From Trebonia sp963795335 (lineage in GTDB: Bacteria > Actinomycetota > Actinomycetes > Streptosporangiales > Streptosporangiaceae), in assembly GCA_963795335.1 (NCBI GenBank), contig CAWCHI010000004.1, positions 372,001 through 436,000 on the forward strand: 64,000 nt of DNA, read 5' to 3'. Position 1 is the first letter of the stretch. Each line of letters starts with the position of its first letter. This document shows, piece after piece, positions 7,963-18,746 of this stretch. The notes under the pieces are model-generated. The model did not search any database. It was not told the origin of the DNA and was given only the letters and a program-made list of their open reading frames with translations. A program made the position numbers and the translations under genes.

Positions 7963-9504
7963 ATGGCAGGTCATGCGGTTTCGCCCGCCGCCCCGCCCCA
8001 GGGCGAGGCACAGGAGACGTTCGAGTCACTCAACCCGGCGAATGGCGAAGTGCTCGCCCGCTACCCGGTCGACGGGCAGGCGGAGGTCGCGGCGGCGGTC
8101 ACCCGGGCGCGGGGAGCGGCCGCCTGGTGGGGCGGACTGCCGGCCGGCGAGCGGCGGCGGCGCCTGCTCGCCTGGAAGGCGCACGTCACCCGGCACCTGC
8201 CGGAGCTGGCGGAGCTGGTCCACGCGGAGACGGGCAAGCCGGTCGACGACGCCACCCTCGAGATCGCCAACACGGTGCTGCACGTGGACTGGGCGGCCCG
8301 GCACGCGGGCCCGGTGCTGCGGCCGCGCCGGGTGCGGCCCGGGATCGCGATGCTCAACCAGGCCGCGTCAATTGAGTACCAGCCGCTCGGCGTGATCGGC
8401 GTGATCGGCCCGTGGAACTACCCGGTGCTGACCCCGATGGGGTCGGTCGGCTACGCGCTGGCGGCGGGCAACGCGGTCGTGTTCAAGCCCTCCGAGCTCA
8501 CCCCCGGGACCGGGCAGTGGCTGGTGCGGTCGTTCGCCGCGGTCCTGGCGGACGTGTTCGGCGACACCGAGCCGGTGCTTCAGCTCGTCACCGGGTTCGG
8601 CCCGACCGGGGCGGCGCTGGCCCGGTCGGGCGTCGACAAGCTCGCCTTCACCGGGTCGGCCGCAACCGCGCGTAAGGTGCTGGCGGCGGCGGCCGAGACG
8701 CTCACGCCGGTGCTGGCCGAGTGCGGGGGCAAGGACGCGCTGCTGGTCGCGGCGGACGCCGACCTCGACGCGGCGGCCGACGCGGCCGCCTGGGGGGCGA
8801 TGTCCAACGCCGGCCAGACCTGTGTCGGGGTCGAGCGGGTGTACGTGGTCGACTCGGTCTACCAGGCGTTCCTGGACAAACTGAGCGACCGGGTGTCGCG
8901 GCTGCGGCCCGGGGACGACCCGGGCGCCAGCTACGGCCCGATGACCCTCCCGGGGCAGGTCGCCGTGGTCGAACGGCACCTCAAGGACGCGCTGGCGCGC
9001 GGCGGGCGGGCGGTCTTCGGCGGGCTCGACTCGGTCCGGGCGCCCTACATCTCGCCGGTGGTGCTGGCCGACGTGCCCGAGGACAGCGCGGCCGTCCGCG
9101 AGGAGAGCTTCGGGCCGGTGGTGACGGTAACCAGCGTGCCGTCGCTGGAGGACGGCGTCCGGCTGGCCAATGCCTCGTCCTACGGTCTCGGCTCGGCCGT
9201 CTTCAGCCAGTCGCGGGAGGCAGGCGTGCGGGCCGCTCGCGCCCTGCGCGCGGGGATGACCTCGGTCAACTCGGTGCTGTCGTTCGCGGCGGTGCCGGCC
9301 CTGCCGTTCGGCGGAACGGGCGAGTCCGGGTTCGGCCGGATCCACGGGGCAGACGGGCTGCGCGAGTTCTCCCGGGCCAAGTCGATCACCCGTCAGCGGA
9401 TGAACCCCCTGGTCAAGACCACCACCTTCCGGCGCACCGGGACCGACATGGACCGCCTGGTCAAGCTGGTCACGGCGCTGCACGGCCGGCCGCGGACCCG
9501 GTAA
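7963..9504 (+). CDS. NAD(P)-dependent aldehyde dehydrogenase
   Basis: A 513-residue ALDH-superfamily enzyme oxidising an aldehyde to a carboxylate. GPWNYPVL carries the conserved Asn, FTGSAATAR is the cofactor loop, LAECGGKD holds the general-base Glu, NAGQTCVGVERVYV holds the catalytic Cys, and EESFGPVVTV is the C-terminal catalytic motif. The start ATG at 7963 follows TTTACTT closely and gives MAGHAVSP; a longer in-frame extension overlaps the divergent RibD-like gene. The C-terminal tail (RQRMNPLVKTTTFRR and beyond) resembles membrane-associated or succinate-semialdehyde-type ALDHs. The substrate cannot be assigned. Two hairpins follow the stop. Confidence 0.93.
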   Translation: MAGHAVSPAAPPQGEAQETFESLNPANGEVLARYPVDGQAEVAAAVTRARGAAAWWGGLPAGERRRRLLAWKAHVTRHLPELAELVHAETGKPVDDATLEIANTVLHVDWAARHAGPVLRPRRVRPGIAMLNQAASIEYQPLGVIGVIGPWNYPVLTPMGSVGYALAAGNAVVFKPSELTPGTGQWLVRSFAAVLADVFGDTEPVLQLVTGFGPTGAALARSGVDKLAFTGSAATARKVLAAAAETLTPVLAECGGKDALLVAADADLDAAADAAAWGAMSNAGQTCVGVERVYVVDSVYQAFLDKLSDRVSRLRPGDDPGASYGPMTLPGQVAVVERHLKDALARGGRAVFGGLDSVRAPYISPVVLADVPEDSAAVREESFGPVVTVTSVPSLEDGVRLANASSYGLGSAVFSQSREAGVRAARALRAGMTSVNSVLSFAAVPALPFGGTGESGFGRIHGADGLREFSRAKSITRQRMNPLVKTTTFRRTGTDMDRLVKLVTALHGRPRTR

Positions 9505-9551
9505 GCGAACCCGGCGGCGAAAGAACGGGCAAAGAGCGCAGAACACCAAAA

Positions 9552-9586
9552 GGAGTCCGGCGGGCCCCCGAGAACCGCCGGACTCC
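9552..9586 (+). terminator. hairpin terminator after the aldehyde dehydrogenase gene
   Basis: Perfect 12-bp stem GGAGTCCGGCGG / CCGCCGGACTCC (9552-9563 and 9575-9586), extendable past a bulge by AACAC/GTGTT. It lies 48 bp after the stop codon. Confidence 0.8.
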
Positions 9587-9599
9587 AGTGTTGGCGCAT

Positions 9600-9623
9600 G
9601 TGACTACCAAGAGTCACTTTTTT
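9600..9623 (+). terminator. small hairpin plus T-run
   Basis: GTGACT (9600-9605) and AGTCAC (9612-9617) form a 6-bp stem with a 6-nt loop followed at once by six T, the classical intrinsic terminator form that is rare in such GC-rich DNA. It lies just downstream of the larger hairpin and could be a second-stage terminator. A protein-binding palindrome is the alternative. Confidence 0.55.
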
Positions 9624-9719
9624 GACCTCTTCTTTGTACGCCCACTGCTATACCCAGGTAGAGCCCATGATCACATGCGGCAGACAATTACTTAAAGTGA
9701 CTGCGCTACGGTGTTCCGC

Positions 9720-10334
9720 ATGACCGACGACAGCCGGGAAACCCCCGTCGTCCTTTCGAGGATCTACACCCGCACCGGCGACGACGGCACCACCGCGCTC
9801 GCGGACGGCAGCCGGGTGCCGAAGGCAGACTCGCGGCTGGCCGCGTACGCCGACACCGACGAGGCCAACTGCGCCATCGGCGTGGCCGTCACCCTCGGGA
9901 ACCTGCCCGACGAGATGGTCACGCTGCTGCGCCGGGTGCAGAACGAGCTCTTCGACTGCGGGGCCGACCTCGCCACCCCGCTGCCCGCCGCCCCGCCCGG
10001 GTACCCGCAGCTGCGCATCGACGAGGGGTACGTGACCGCGCTGGAGGCGTCGTGCGATGCGTACAACGCCGGCTTGCCGGTGCTGCGCTCGTTCGTGCTG
10101 CCTGGCGGCAGCCCCGGGGCGGCCCTGCTGCACACGGCGCGGGCGGTCACCCGGCGGGCCGAGCGGACCGCCTGGGCGGCGGTGGCCGACCACGGCGGCA
10201 CCATCAGCCCGTGGCCCGCCAAGTACCTCAACCGGCTCTCGGACCTGCTGTTTATCCTGGCCCGGGCGGCTAACGCAGGCCCTGGCAACGGAGGGACCGC
10301 GGACGTGCTCTGGCGTCCCGGCGGCGACCGCTAG
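9720..10334 (+). CDS. pduO: PduO-type ATP:cob(I)alamin adenosyltransferase
   Basis: A 204-residue enzyme that transfers adenosyl from ATP to cob(I)alamin, making the coenzyme B12 used by methylmalonyl-CoA mutase. Family motifs: YTRTGDDGTTALADGSRVPK at the N terminus (ATP loop), RAVTRRAERTAW in the fourth helix and KYLNRLSDLLFILARAAN at the end. The ATG at 9720 lies 8 bp after TACGGT (9707-9712), so the message may be leaderless; a GTG 9 bp upstream is less likely. The place next to DUF2550 and the atp operon is conserved in Actinobacteria. It is convergent with the DUF2550 gene, with only 28 bp between the stops. Confidence 0.93.
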   Translation: MTDDSRETPVVLSRIYTRTGDDGTTALADGSRVPKADSRLAAYADTDEANCAIGVAVTLGNLPDEMVTLLRRVQNELFDCGADLATPLPAAPPGYPQLRIDEGYVTALEASCDAYNAGLPVLRSFVLPGGSPGAALLHTARAVTRRAERTAWAAVADHGGTISPWPAKYLNRLSDLLFILARAANAGPGNGGTADVLWRPGGDR

Positions 10335-10362
10335 CGCGCCCTGGCGCCCAGGTGAGCGCCGG

Positions 10363-10836
10363 TCAGGTGAAGTCGCCCAGGTGCGAGCCGGGCGGCGACG
10401 CCTCGAGCCAGGCCAGCAACCCGGTCAGCGCCTGCTCGCTCAGGGCCAGCTCCAGGTGCTCGCCCGGGGGCGAGCCGGACGCGTCGGCGGGGGGCTTGAC
10501 CTGGACCTCGACCACGACCCGGTCCGGGCCAAGGGCCACCGCCTCCGCTGGCTCGGCCGGGCGGTGGGCCACCACGCTGAGCCCGCGCCGGTGGAACTCG
10601 CGGTCGGGGCGCAGCAGCACCCCGAGCGCGCCGTGCCAGCGGAGCGAGTCATGCGCGTAGGTCATCACCCCCAGCCGCCAGGCGCCCGATCCCGGCGGCT
10701 CACGCAGGGCGCACTCGACCGTCCCGCCGCTGCGCTCGAGGAGGTAGCGTCGAAACGCGAGGATGAGGGCGCCAAGGACGACGAGCACCAGGACGGCGGC
10801 GAAAATCCAGACCGCGTCCGTCAGCGCTCCCCCCAC
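10363..10836 (-). CDS. DUF2550 family membrane-anchored protein
   Basis: 157 residues with one N-terminal transmembrane helix (about 7-28, DAVWIFAAVLVLVVLGALIL) followed by RRYLLERSGGTVECALR and a beta-rich soluble part. The family is found next to atpC in Actinobacteria, and that is the case here: it starts 47 bp after the atpC stop on the same strand, so it is probably on the tail of the atp transcript. The function is unknown. Confidence 0.85.
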   Translation of the reverse strand: MGGALTDAVWIFAAVLVLVVLGALILAFRRYLLERSGGTVECALREPPGSGAWRLGVMTYAHDSLRWHGALGVLLRPDREFHRRGLSVVAHRPAEPAEAVALGPDRVVVEVQVKPPADASGSPPGEHLELALSEQALTGLLAWLEASPPGSHLGDFT

Positions 10837-10883
10837 CTTCCGCTCAGCCCGAGACCTTCACCGTAGCGCCACCGCCGGGCCGG

Positions 10884-11297
10884 TCAGGCCTGGTCGCCGG
10901 ACGCCCGGAGCCGGGCGCGGGCGTACCTGACCTCGACCGACTCCTCGGCCGCAGCGGCCGAGCCGGCCGCCTCGGTCGCGCTGTCCAGGTCAGACTGGGC
11001 CGACCCGGTGTTCACCTCGGCCGCCAGCTCGCCGACCGAAGCGAGGATCGACACCCGGTCGCCGGTGACCGACAGGAAGCCGTCCCGGACCGCGGCCCGC
11101 ACCGCGTCACCGGAGCCGGCGTCGCCTCCGTCGACCTCGCGGATGCGGACCAGGCTGCCCGGGGACAGGATGCCGAACACGGGGGCGTGACCCGGCAGGA
11201 TGCCGATGTCGCCGTCGATGGTCTTGGCGATGACCATGCCCGCCTCGCCGGACCAGAGCGAGCGGTCCGGCAGCAGCAGCTCCACGTGCAAACTCAC
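10884..11297 (-). CDS. atpC: F1Fo ATP synthase epsilon subunit
   Basis: 137 residues. The N-terminal beta-sandwich begins SLHVELLLPDRSLWSGEAGMV, with the conserved GDIGILPGHAPV; the C-terminal helices are short and Ala/Glu-rich. I chose the GTG at 11297 because it overlaps the atpD stop codon by 4 bp (GTGA), which implies translational coupling. Epsilon forms part of the central stalk and can inhibit ATP hydrolysis. Confidence 0.94.
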   Translation of the reverse strand: MSLHVELLLPDRSLWSGEAGMVIAKTIDGDIGILPGHAPVFGILSPGSLVRIREVDGGDAGSGDAVRAAVRDGFLSVTGDRVSILASVGELAAEVNTGSAQSDLDSATEAAGSAAAAEESVEVRYARARLRASGDQA

Positions 11298-12748
11298 GAG
11301 CGCTCCAGCTCCTTGGCCTTCTTCTCCACGTCCTCGATGCCGCCGCACATGAAGAACGCCTGCTCGGGCACGTGGTCGTACTTGCCCTCGGTGATCGCCT
11401 TGAACGAGGAGATGGTCTCCTCGAGCGGGACGAAGACGCCCGGCTGGCCGGTGAACTGCTCGGCGACGTACATCGGGTGGGACAGGAAGCGCTCGATCCG
11501 GCGGGCCCGCTGGACGGTGATCTGGTCGTCCTGGGAGAGCTCGTCGATACCGAGGATGGCGATGATGTCCTGCAGCTCCTTGTAGCGCTGGAGGATCTGC
11601 TGGACGGTCCGGGCCACGTTGTAGTGCTCCTGGCCGATGTAGCGCGGGTCCATGATCCGGGAGGTCGAGTCGAGCGGGTCCACCGCCGGGTAGATGCCCT
11701 TCTCGGTGATCGCCCGGGACAGCGTGGTCGTCGCGTCGAGGTGGGCGAACACGGTGTGCGGGGCCGGGTCGGTGATGTCGTCGGCGGGCACGTAGATCGC
11801 CTGCATCGAGGTGATCGAGTGACCGCGGGTCGAGGTGATCCGCTCCTGCAGCTGGCCCATCTCGTCGGCCAGGGTCGGCTGGTAACCCACCGCCGACGGC
11901 ATCCGGCCGAGCAGCGTGGACACCTCCGAGCCGGCCTGGGTGAACCGGAAGATGTTGTCGATGAACAGCAGCACGTCCTGCTTCTCGACGTCGCGGAAGT
12001 ACTCCGCCATCGTCAGCGCGGACAGCGCCACCCGCAGCCGGGTACCCGGCGGCTCGTCCATCTGGCCGAACACCAGCGCGGTGTCGTCGATGACGCCGGA
12101 CTCGGTCATCTCCAGGAACAGGTCGTTGCCCTCACGGGTCCGCTCGCCGACGCCGGCGAAGCAGGACACGCCGCCGAAGTTCTTGGCCACGCGGCGGATC
12201 ATCTCCTGGATGAGCACCGTCTTGCCCACGCCGGCCCCGCCGAACAGGCCGATCTTGCCGCCGCGGACGTACGGGGTCAGCAGGTCGATGACCTTGATGC
12301 CGGTGACGAACATCTCGGTCTTGGACTCGAGCTGGTCCAGCGGCGGGGCCAGCCGGTGGATCGGCCACCGCTCGGTGACGTTCAGCGAGGACGCGGGTAC
12401 GTCGAGCGGCTCGCCGAGCACGTTGAACACGTGGCCCTTGGTCACGTCACCCACCGGCACCGAGATCGGCGCCCCGGTGGAGGTCACCTCGGCCCCGCGG
12501 ACGAGGCCGTCGGTCGGCTCGAGCGCGATCGCGCGGACCACGTCGTCGCCGATGTGCTGCTCGACCTCGAGGGTCAGCGTGTGGGCGACATCGCCGAGGA
12601 CGATATCCACGTGCAGTGCGAAGTAGATCTCCGGCATCGAGTCGGCCGGGAACTCCACGTCGACAACCGGGCCGATGACCCGGACAACGCGGCCGGTGCC
12701 GGTCCCCGCCTCGTTGCCTACTGACTCGTTTTCTACGGTCGCGGTCAT
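11294..12748 (-). CDS. atpD: F1Fo ATP synthase beta subunit
   Basis: 484 residues, the catalytic F1 subunit. Walker A is GGAGVGKT at 170-177; the catalytic Glu lies in GVGERTREGNDLF; Walker B is VLLFIDNIFRF; ALSALTMAEYFRD and the PSAVGYQPTLADEMG loop follow. Length and order are normal. The first 20 residues are a variable acidic leader before GRVVRVIGPVVDVEFP. The stop overlaps the atpC start, and atpG ends 6 bp upstream. Confidence 0.98.
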   Translation of the reverse strand: MTATVENESVGNEAGTGTGRVVRVIGPVVDVEFPADSMPEIYFALHVDIVLGDVAHTLTLEVEQHIGDDVVRAIALEPTDGLVRGAEVTSTGAPISVPVGDVTKGHVFNVLGEPLDVPASSLNVTERWPIHRLAPPLDQLESKTEMFVTGIKVIDLLTPYVRGGKIGLFGGAGVGKTVLIQEMIRRVAKNFGGVSCFAGVGERTREGNDLFLEMTESGVIDDTALVFGQMDEPPGTRLRVALSALTMAEYFRDVEKQDVLLFIDNIFRFTQAGSEVSTLLGRMPSAVGYQPTLADEMGQLQERITSTRGHSITSMQAIYVPADDITDPAPHTVFAHLDATTTLSRAITEKGIYPAVDPLDSTSRIMDPRYIGQEHYNVARTVQQILQRYKELQDIIAILGIDELSQDDQITVQRARRIERFLSHPMYVAEQFTGQPGVFVPLEETISSFKAITEGKYDHVPEQAFFMCGGIEDVEKKAKELERS

Positions 12749-12754
12749 GGTTGC

Positions 12755-13666
12755 TTACTCACTCCCTGCGTTCGCTTCAGCGAGCGCGTTCGACCCGCCG
12801 ACGATTTCGCTGATTTCCTGGGTGATCTCGGCCTGCCGGGCGTTGTTGGCCTCCCGGGTGAGCCGTTCGATAAGGTCGTTGGCGTTGTCCGTGGCGGCCT
12901 TCATCGCCCGGCGCCGGGCCGCGAGCTCGGAGGCGGCCGCCTCGAGCATCGCATAGTAGATCCGGCTGGCCAGGTACTGCGGCAGCAGCGCGTCGAGCAC
13001 GATGTCGGTCGACGGCTCGAACTCGTACGACGGCAGCGCGCCGGACGGCCGCTCCCCTTCCTTCTCCTCGATCTCCATCGGCAGCAGCCGGCGCACCATG
13101 GACCGCTGCGTCAGCATCGAGATGAACTCGGTGGAGACCAGGTAGATCTCGTCCACCCCGCCGTCGGCCGCGTCCGCCTCGAATGCCTCAAGCAAGGTGG
13201 TGGCCACCCGCTCGGCGTCGGCGTACGTCGGCTGGGAGGAGAACCCGCTCCAGGTCTCCGCCATGTCGAGCTCACGGAACCGGTGCCAGGAGATGCCCTT
13301 GCGCCCGGCGACATAGTTGACGCTGGTGACCCCGTTGTCGCTGTTGCGCTGGCGGAGCCGGGCCGACTCGCGCAGCACGTTGGCGTTGAAGGCGCCGGCG
13401 AACCCGCCGTCGCTGGTCAGCACCAGGACCGCGGCGCGCTTGACCGACGCTGGCTCGGAGATCATCGGGTGGGTGATGGTGGATGACCGGCTCACCACGG
13501 CCTCCACGGCCGTGGTGAGCTCACGGGCGTAGGGCTCGGCCGCCCGGGTGCGCTGCTGCGCCCGGATGATCCGCGATGACGCGATCAGCTCCTGGGCGCG
13601 GGTGATCTTGGCGATCGACTTAACCGCCCTGATCCGCGCCCGGACCACGCGAAGCTGTGCTGCCAT
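12755..13666 (-). CDS. atpG: F1Fo ATP synthase gamma subunit
   Basis: 303 residues. The N-terminal helix MAAQLRVVRARIRAVKSIAKI and the C-terminal helix with ARRRAMKAATDNANDLI form the rotating coiled coil; TSDGGFAGAFNAN in the central domain is the family motif. The region around ERPSGALPSYEFEPS is the usual actinobacterial insertion. It lies 6 bp from both atpA and atpD. Confidence 0.96.
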   Translation of the reverse strand: MAAQLRVVRARIRAVKSIAKITRAQELIASSRIIRAQQRTRAAEPYARELTTAVEAVVSRSSTITHPMISEPASVKRAAVLVLTSDGGFAGAFNANVLRESARLRQRNSDNGVTSVNYVAGRKGISWHRFRELDMAETWSGFSSQPTYADAERVATTLLEAFEADAADGGVDEIYLVSTEFISMLTQRSMVRRLLPMEIEEKEGERPSGALPSYEFEPSTDIVLDALLPQYLASRIYYAMLEAAASELAARRRAMKAATDNANDLIERLTREANNARQAEITQEISEIVGGSNALAEANAGSE

Positions 13667-13672
13667 CGGTGC

Positions 13673-15373
<1,701 letters not shown>

Positions 15374-15437
15374 CTTCCTCTTTCCGTTCGTGTGTAAGTC
15401 GCGGTCTATCGTTGGGGCCCTGTCGGGCGGTGCGGTC

Positions 15438-16247
15438 TCAGCCCGCCAGCTTGCGCCGGACCTCGGCCAGGCGGCTCGCGGCCGTGCCGTCGATCAGCTC
15501 ATCCCCGATCTGGACGGAAACGCCACCTATTACCGCGGGATCGTGCACCACATTCAGGTGGATACCCTGCCCGTAGGCGGCCGAGAGGGTGGCCAGCAGT
15601 CGCTGCCGCTGGGCGGCAGACAACTCGACGGCCGCCCGGACGACCGCGATGAGCTGCTCCCGGCGCCGGGCCGCGATGCCGGCCGCGAGATCGAGCACCG
15701 CCTGCGGCGACCGGCCGCGCGGGTTGGTCAGCAGCTGGGTTATCAGGCTCAGTGCGGGCGCGCTGACCTTGCGCGACAGCAGCGTGGAGAGCAGGCTCGA
15801 CTTCGCCTCGGCGCTGGCCGCCCCGGTCAGCGCCGAGCGCAGCGCGGGCTGGGCCGAGATGACCCGGGCGAACCGGAACAGGTCGTCCTCGAGGTCGTCG
15901 AGCGAGCCGCCGTACTGCGCCGACATCGTCAGCGCCTCGATCGCCAGCTGCTCGAGGGCGTCGGAGAAATCGCCCGGCGTCGCCCAGCGGGCCGACGCCG
16001 CGTCGGCCACGAGGGCCTCGGTGGCATCGCTGACCCGGCCGTGCAGCAGCCGCCGGACCACCGCCGCCTTTTCCGCCGACGGCTTGTGCGCATCCGCCAG
16101 CGCGCGGCGCAGCCCGTGCTCGGAGCTGAGCAGCCGGACCACAGCGAACAGCTCGTCGCCGGTCTGCCGGGCGCTGGCCACATCGGTCGCGGCCGCGCCG
16201 AGCTGGTCCCGCAGCTCGGCGTAGGAGGCCCTGCTGGCGCCGCGCAT
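15438..16247 (-). CDS. atpH: F1Fo ATP synthase delta subunit
   Basis: 269 residues, the peripheral-stalk cap joining b to F1. It is longer than the roughly 180-residue E. coli form, as is usual in actinomycetes, with an extra N-terminal helical region (MRGASRASYAELRDQLG). The conserved C-terminal part has LAAGIAARRREQLIAVVRAA and NVVHDPAVIGGVSVQIGDEL. Its ATG overlaps the atpF stop codon (TAATG). Confidence 0.94.
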   Translation of the reverse strand: MRGASRASYAELRDQLGAAATDVASARQTGDELFAVVRLLSSEHGLRRALADAHKPSAEKAAVVRRLLHGRVSDATEALVADAASARWATPGDFSDALEQLAIEALTMSAQYGGSLDDLEDDLFRFARVISAQPALRSALTGAASAEAKSSLLSTLLSRKVSAPALSLITQLLTNPRGRSPQAVLDLAAGIAARRREQLIAVVRAAVELSAAQRQRLLATLSAAYGQGIHLNVVHDPAVIGGVSVQIGDELIDGTAASRLAEVRRKLAG

Positions 16248-16807
16248 TACTGAGCCGCTCCGGACGGAGTCGCCCCAGTCTGGGTGGGCGCGTCGAGCCC
16301 GTCGAGGAAGCGGTCGACCATCCGGCTCTGCCGGGCCTGGTCTTCGAGCGACTCACCGACGATCCGGCTGGCCAACTCGGTCGCGAGGGAGCCGACCTCG
16401 CTCCGCAGCGAGATCAGCGCCTGCTGCCGGTCGGCCTCGATCTGGGCCTGGGCCGACTCGGCGATCCGGCGGGCCTCGGCCTCGGCCCGCTCACGCCGCT
16501 CGGCGATGATCTGCGCACCTTGCTCCTGGGCCTCCTCGCGAATCCGCGAGGCTTCCTGGCGGGCGTCGGCGAGCTGCTGCCGGTACTGCTCGAGCAGCGC
16601 CTGCGCCTCTTCCTGGGCCTCGTCGGCGCGGTTGAGTCCGCCCTCGATCGCGTCCTCGCGCTCCGCCAGCGTCTTCATGATCCGCGGCAGCAGCATCTTG
16701 CCGAGCACGCCGAACACCACGGCGAAGACAATGGTGCCGATGATCAGCTCGGGCCAGGTCGGAACGAGTGGGTCCTGGGCTGCCGCGTCCGCTAGGGGAA
16801 CCAGCAT
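16247..16807 (-). CDS. atpF: F1Fo ATP synthase b subunit
   Basis: 186 residues. One transmembrane helix (about 20-42, LIIGTIVFAVVFGVLGKMLL) is followed by a long charged helix rich in Glu, Ala, Gln and Arg that forms the peripheral stalk. The short tail is Gly/Thr-rich. It lies between atpE (46 bp upstream) and atpH (1-bp overlap). Confidence 0.94.
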   Translation of the reverse strand: MLVPLADAAAQDPLVPTWPELIIGTIVFAVVFGVLGKMLLPRIMKTLAEREDAIEGGLNRADEAQEEAQALLEQYRQQLADARQEASRIREEAQEQGAQIIAERRERAEAEARRIAESAQAQIEADRQQALISLRSEVGSLATELASRIVGESLEDQARQSRMVDRFLDGLDAPTQTGATPSGAAQ

Positions 16808-16853
16808 GATGGCCTGTCCTTTCCCTGGGGCCTGTCCTTATCCTGCGCCGCCC

Positions 16854-17105
16854 TTAGGACGCGAAGATGAACGGCGCCACCAGACCGATCAGGGCGAGCG
16901 CCTCGGTCAGGGCGAAGCCGATCCACATGTACAGGGTGATCCGGCCGGCCGCCTCGGGCTGACGGGCCATGGCCTCGATCGCGTGGCCGAAGACCAGGCC
17001 GATGCCGATGCCGGGGCCGATGGCGGCCAGGCCGTACCCAAGCGCACCGAGGCGCTGGATGTCGATCGTCTGGGTCGCCGCGAGGACGGTGGACGCGTCG
17101 ATCAT
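16854..17105 (-). CDS. atpE: F1Fo ATP synthase c subunit
   Basis: 83 residues, two transmembrane helices. GALGYGLAAIGPGIGIGLVFG is the Gly-rich first helix; the polar loop is ARQPE at about 47-51; the proton carrier is Glu68 in FALTEALALIG. No sodium-type ligand pattern is seen, so a proton-driven ring is expected. Confidence 0.97.
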   Translation of the reverse strand: MIDASTVLAATQTIDIQRLGALGYGLAAIGPGIGIGLVFGHAIEAMARQPEAAGRITLYMWIGFALTEALALIGLVAPFIFAS

Positions 17106-17193
17106 TGCTTTTCCTTTGCGTTCGGTCCGGCGGCTTGCTCCCCGCCGGGCTGTTGAGCCTTGCCTGTAGTGGGTGGGTGCGCGGGGTCCGGGC

Positions 17194-18012
17194 TCAGTGC
17201 CCGAACTCCAGCGAGTCCGCGATATAGGTGGAGATCAGGGTGGTGAAGATGAACGCCTGCAGGAGGCCGACCAGGATCTCGAGCAGGAAGACGAAGAACA
17301 CCATGAAGAGCGACCCGGCGGCGTACAGGATCCCGATCGAGGGGCTGAGCATGTACCAGGTGGCGAGCATGAAGATGGTCAGCAGCAGGTGCCCGGCGAA
17401 CATGTTGGCGAACAGCCGGATGGCCAGCGTGGCCGGCTGGACGATGACGTACTTCAGGACCTCGACCGGGATCAGGATGATCAGGATCGGCCACGGGGCC
17501 TCCGGAACCCAGGAGCGGAAGTAGCCGAAGAAGCCCTTGGTCTTAAAGCCCTGATACCAGTACAGCACGTACATGATGATGGCGAGCGGGTAAACGAATC
17601 CGATCCGCGACATCACCGGGAACTGCAGGACCGGGATCAGTTCAAAATAGTTGCAGACCAGGATGAAGAAGAACAGTGACGCGAGGTAGGGCAGGTACCT
17701 GTCACCCTTGGTGCCGAGCGCCGGGCGGATGATCTGGTCCCGCACCGCGAGGATGCCGAGCTCGCCCAGCGACTGCGTGCGGCCCGGGATCTGCTTCGGC
17801 TTGCGGAACGCGGCCCAGAAGAACCCGATCACGAGCAGCCCGGCGAGGATCGCGAGCAGCTCGGGCTTGGTGAAGCCCCAGGATCCGATGGTGAACAGCG
17901 GCTTGAAGATAAAGTTCTGCAACCCAGGCGCAGGGTACCCGCACCCGTTGAACAGGTGCGAGTTGTCGACGGTGCAGGTCGCGGGCGTGGTGGCCGCGAG
18001 GACTCCGGTCAC
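17194..18012 (-). CDS. atpB: F1Fo ATP synthase a subunit
   Basis: 272 residues, polytopic. The essential Arg199 lies in PATLAIRLFANMFAGHLLL, and NYFELIPVLQFP is the conserved earlier motif. The start is GTG at 18012, whose GTGA overlaps the stop of the upstream small gene. Two cysteines in the N-terminal external segment (Cys13, Cys24) are unusual for the subunit and could form a disulfide; that is speculative. Confidence 0.96.
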   Translation of the reverse strand: MTGVLAATTPATCTVDNSHLFNGCGYPAPGLQNFIFKPLFTIGSWGFTKPELLAILAGLLVIGFFWAAFRKPKQIPGRTQSLGELGILAVRDQIIRPALGTKGDRYLPYLASLFFFILVCNYFELIPVLQFPVMSRIGFVYPLAIIMYVLYWYQGFKTKGFFGYFRSWVPEAPWPILIILIPVEVLKYVIVQPATLAIRLFANMFAGHLLLTIFMLATWYMLSPSIGILYAAGSLFMVFFVFLLEILVGLLQAFIFTTLISTYIADSLEFGH

Positions 18013-18308
18013 CGATCATCTCCCTTCGGGGGGGTCCCCAGCTTGTGCGGCCGGCCGAACGCGTAGATGATCCAGCCGATCGCGATAGCGAGCCCGACCA
18101 GCATGCCGATCGGGAAAAGCAGTGACACGTGCGTGAAGTGACCGATCACCCAGCCGATGCCGCCGTAGGCGAGCATGCCGGCGATCAGGTAGCTGAAGAC
18201 GGTCCAGCCCGACCCTTGGCTGAGCTCCTGGTCGGTCGCGGCCTGGTCCGCCTGCAGCGCGCGGGTGCGCTCGGGACGGCGGTAGCTCCGCATGCCCATG
18301 CTGGCCAC
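18009..18308 (-). CDS. AtpZ/AtpI-type small membrane protein
   Basis: 99 residues. A charged N terminus (RSYRRPERTRALQ) is followed by two transmembrane helices, WTVFSYLIAGMLAYGGIGWV and FPIGMLVGLAIAIGWIIYAF. Small two-helix proteins at the head of atp operons assist assembly of the c-ring or Mg/Ca uptake in other bacteria; assignment here rests on position and topology. It overlaps atpB by 4 bp. Confidence 0.75.
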   Translation of the reverse strand: MASMGMRSYRRPERTRALQADQAATDQELSQGSGWTVFSYLIAGMLAYGGIGWVIGHFTHVSLLFPIGMLVGLAIAIGWIIYAFGRPHKLGTPPKGDDR

Positions 18309-18311
18309 GCC

Positions 18312-18716
18312 TCAGCTCTGCCCGTCAGGCTCGACGTAGAGCATCTTGAGCTTCATCGAGGTGATGATCTGGGCCGCCGACCAGGCGAGGATGCAGGCGA
18401 GGGCGGTAAAGCCGAGATCACGGCCGTTGAAGGCGGTGGAATGGCGCAGCAGCGCGAGCACGATCATAAAGGCGATGATCTTGCCGAGAAACGTGCCAAG
18501 GGCGGCGATCATCATCGCCATCGGGTTTACCTTGGCGGCCCGGCCGACCACGATGATGCTGATTGCGAAGAAGGCCGTCACCACGCCCACGCCGACCAGT
18601 GCGCCGTAAGCGCCCTTGGACCCGCCGAGGAGGGCGCAGAGCACCACCGCGATCGCGGCGACCACGCTGGTCAGCGCGAGTGACCAGCGCACCACGCGGG
18701 CGTACTGCGTCGACAT
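18312..18716 (-). CDS. atpI: ATP synthase protein I-like membrane protein
   Basis: 134 residues with four predicted helices: SLALTSVVAAIAVVLCALLG, ALVGVGVVTAFFAISIIVVG, MIAALGTFLGKIIAFMIVLA and DLGFTALACILAWSAAQI. It is the first gene of the atp operon, a place held by AtpI-like proteins. The regulatory region with a Rex/Crp-like palindrome lies 30-50 bp upstream. Confidence 0.72.
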   Translation of the reverse strand: MSTQYARVVRWSLALTSVVAAIAVVLCALLGGSKGAYGALVGVGVVTAFFAISIIVVGRAAKVNPMAMMIAALGTFLGKIIAFMIVLALLRHSTAFNGRDLGFTALACILAWSAAQIITSMKLKMLYVEPDGQS

Positions 18717-18746
18717 TGACCGACTCCCTGGGGGCTAGCTGAAGGC

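Noticed and set aside
9600..9617. Crp/Rex site in the palindrome
   Set aside because: The spacing is wrong (GTGACT-N6-AGTCAC) and a T-run follows, which suits a terminator better.
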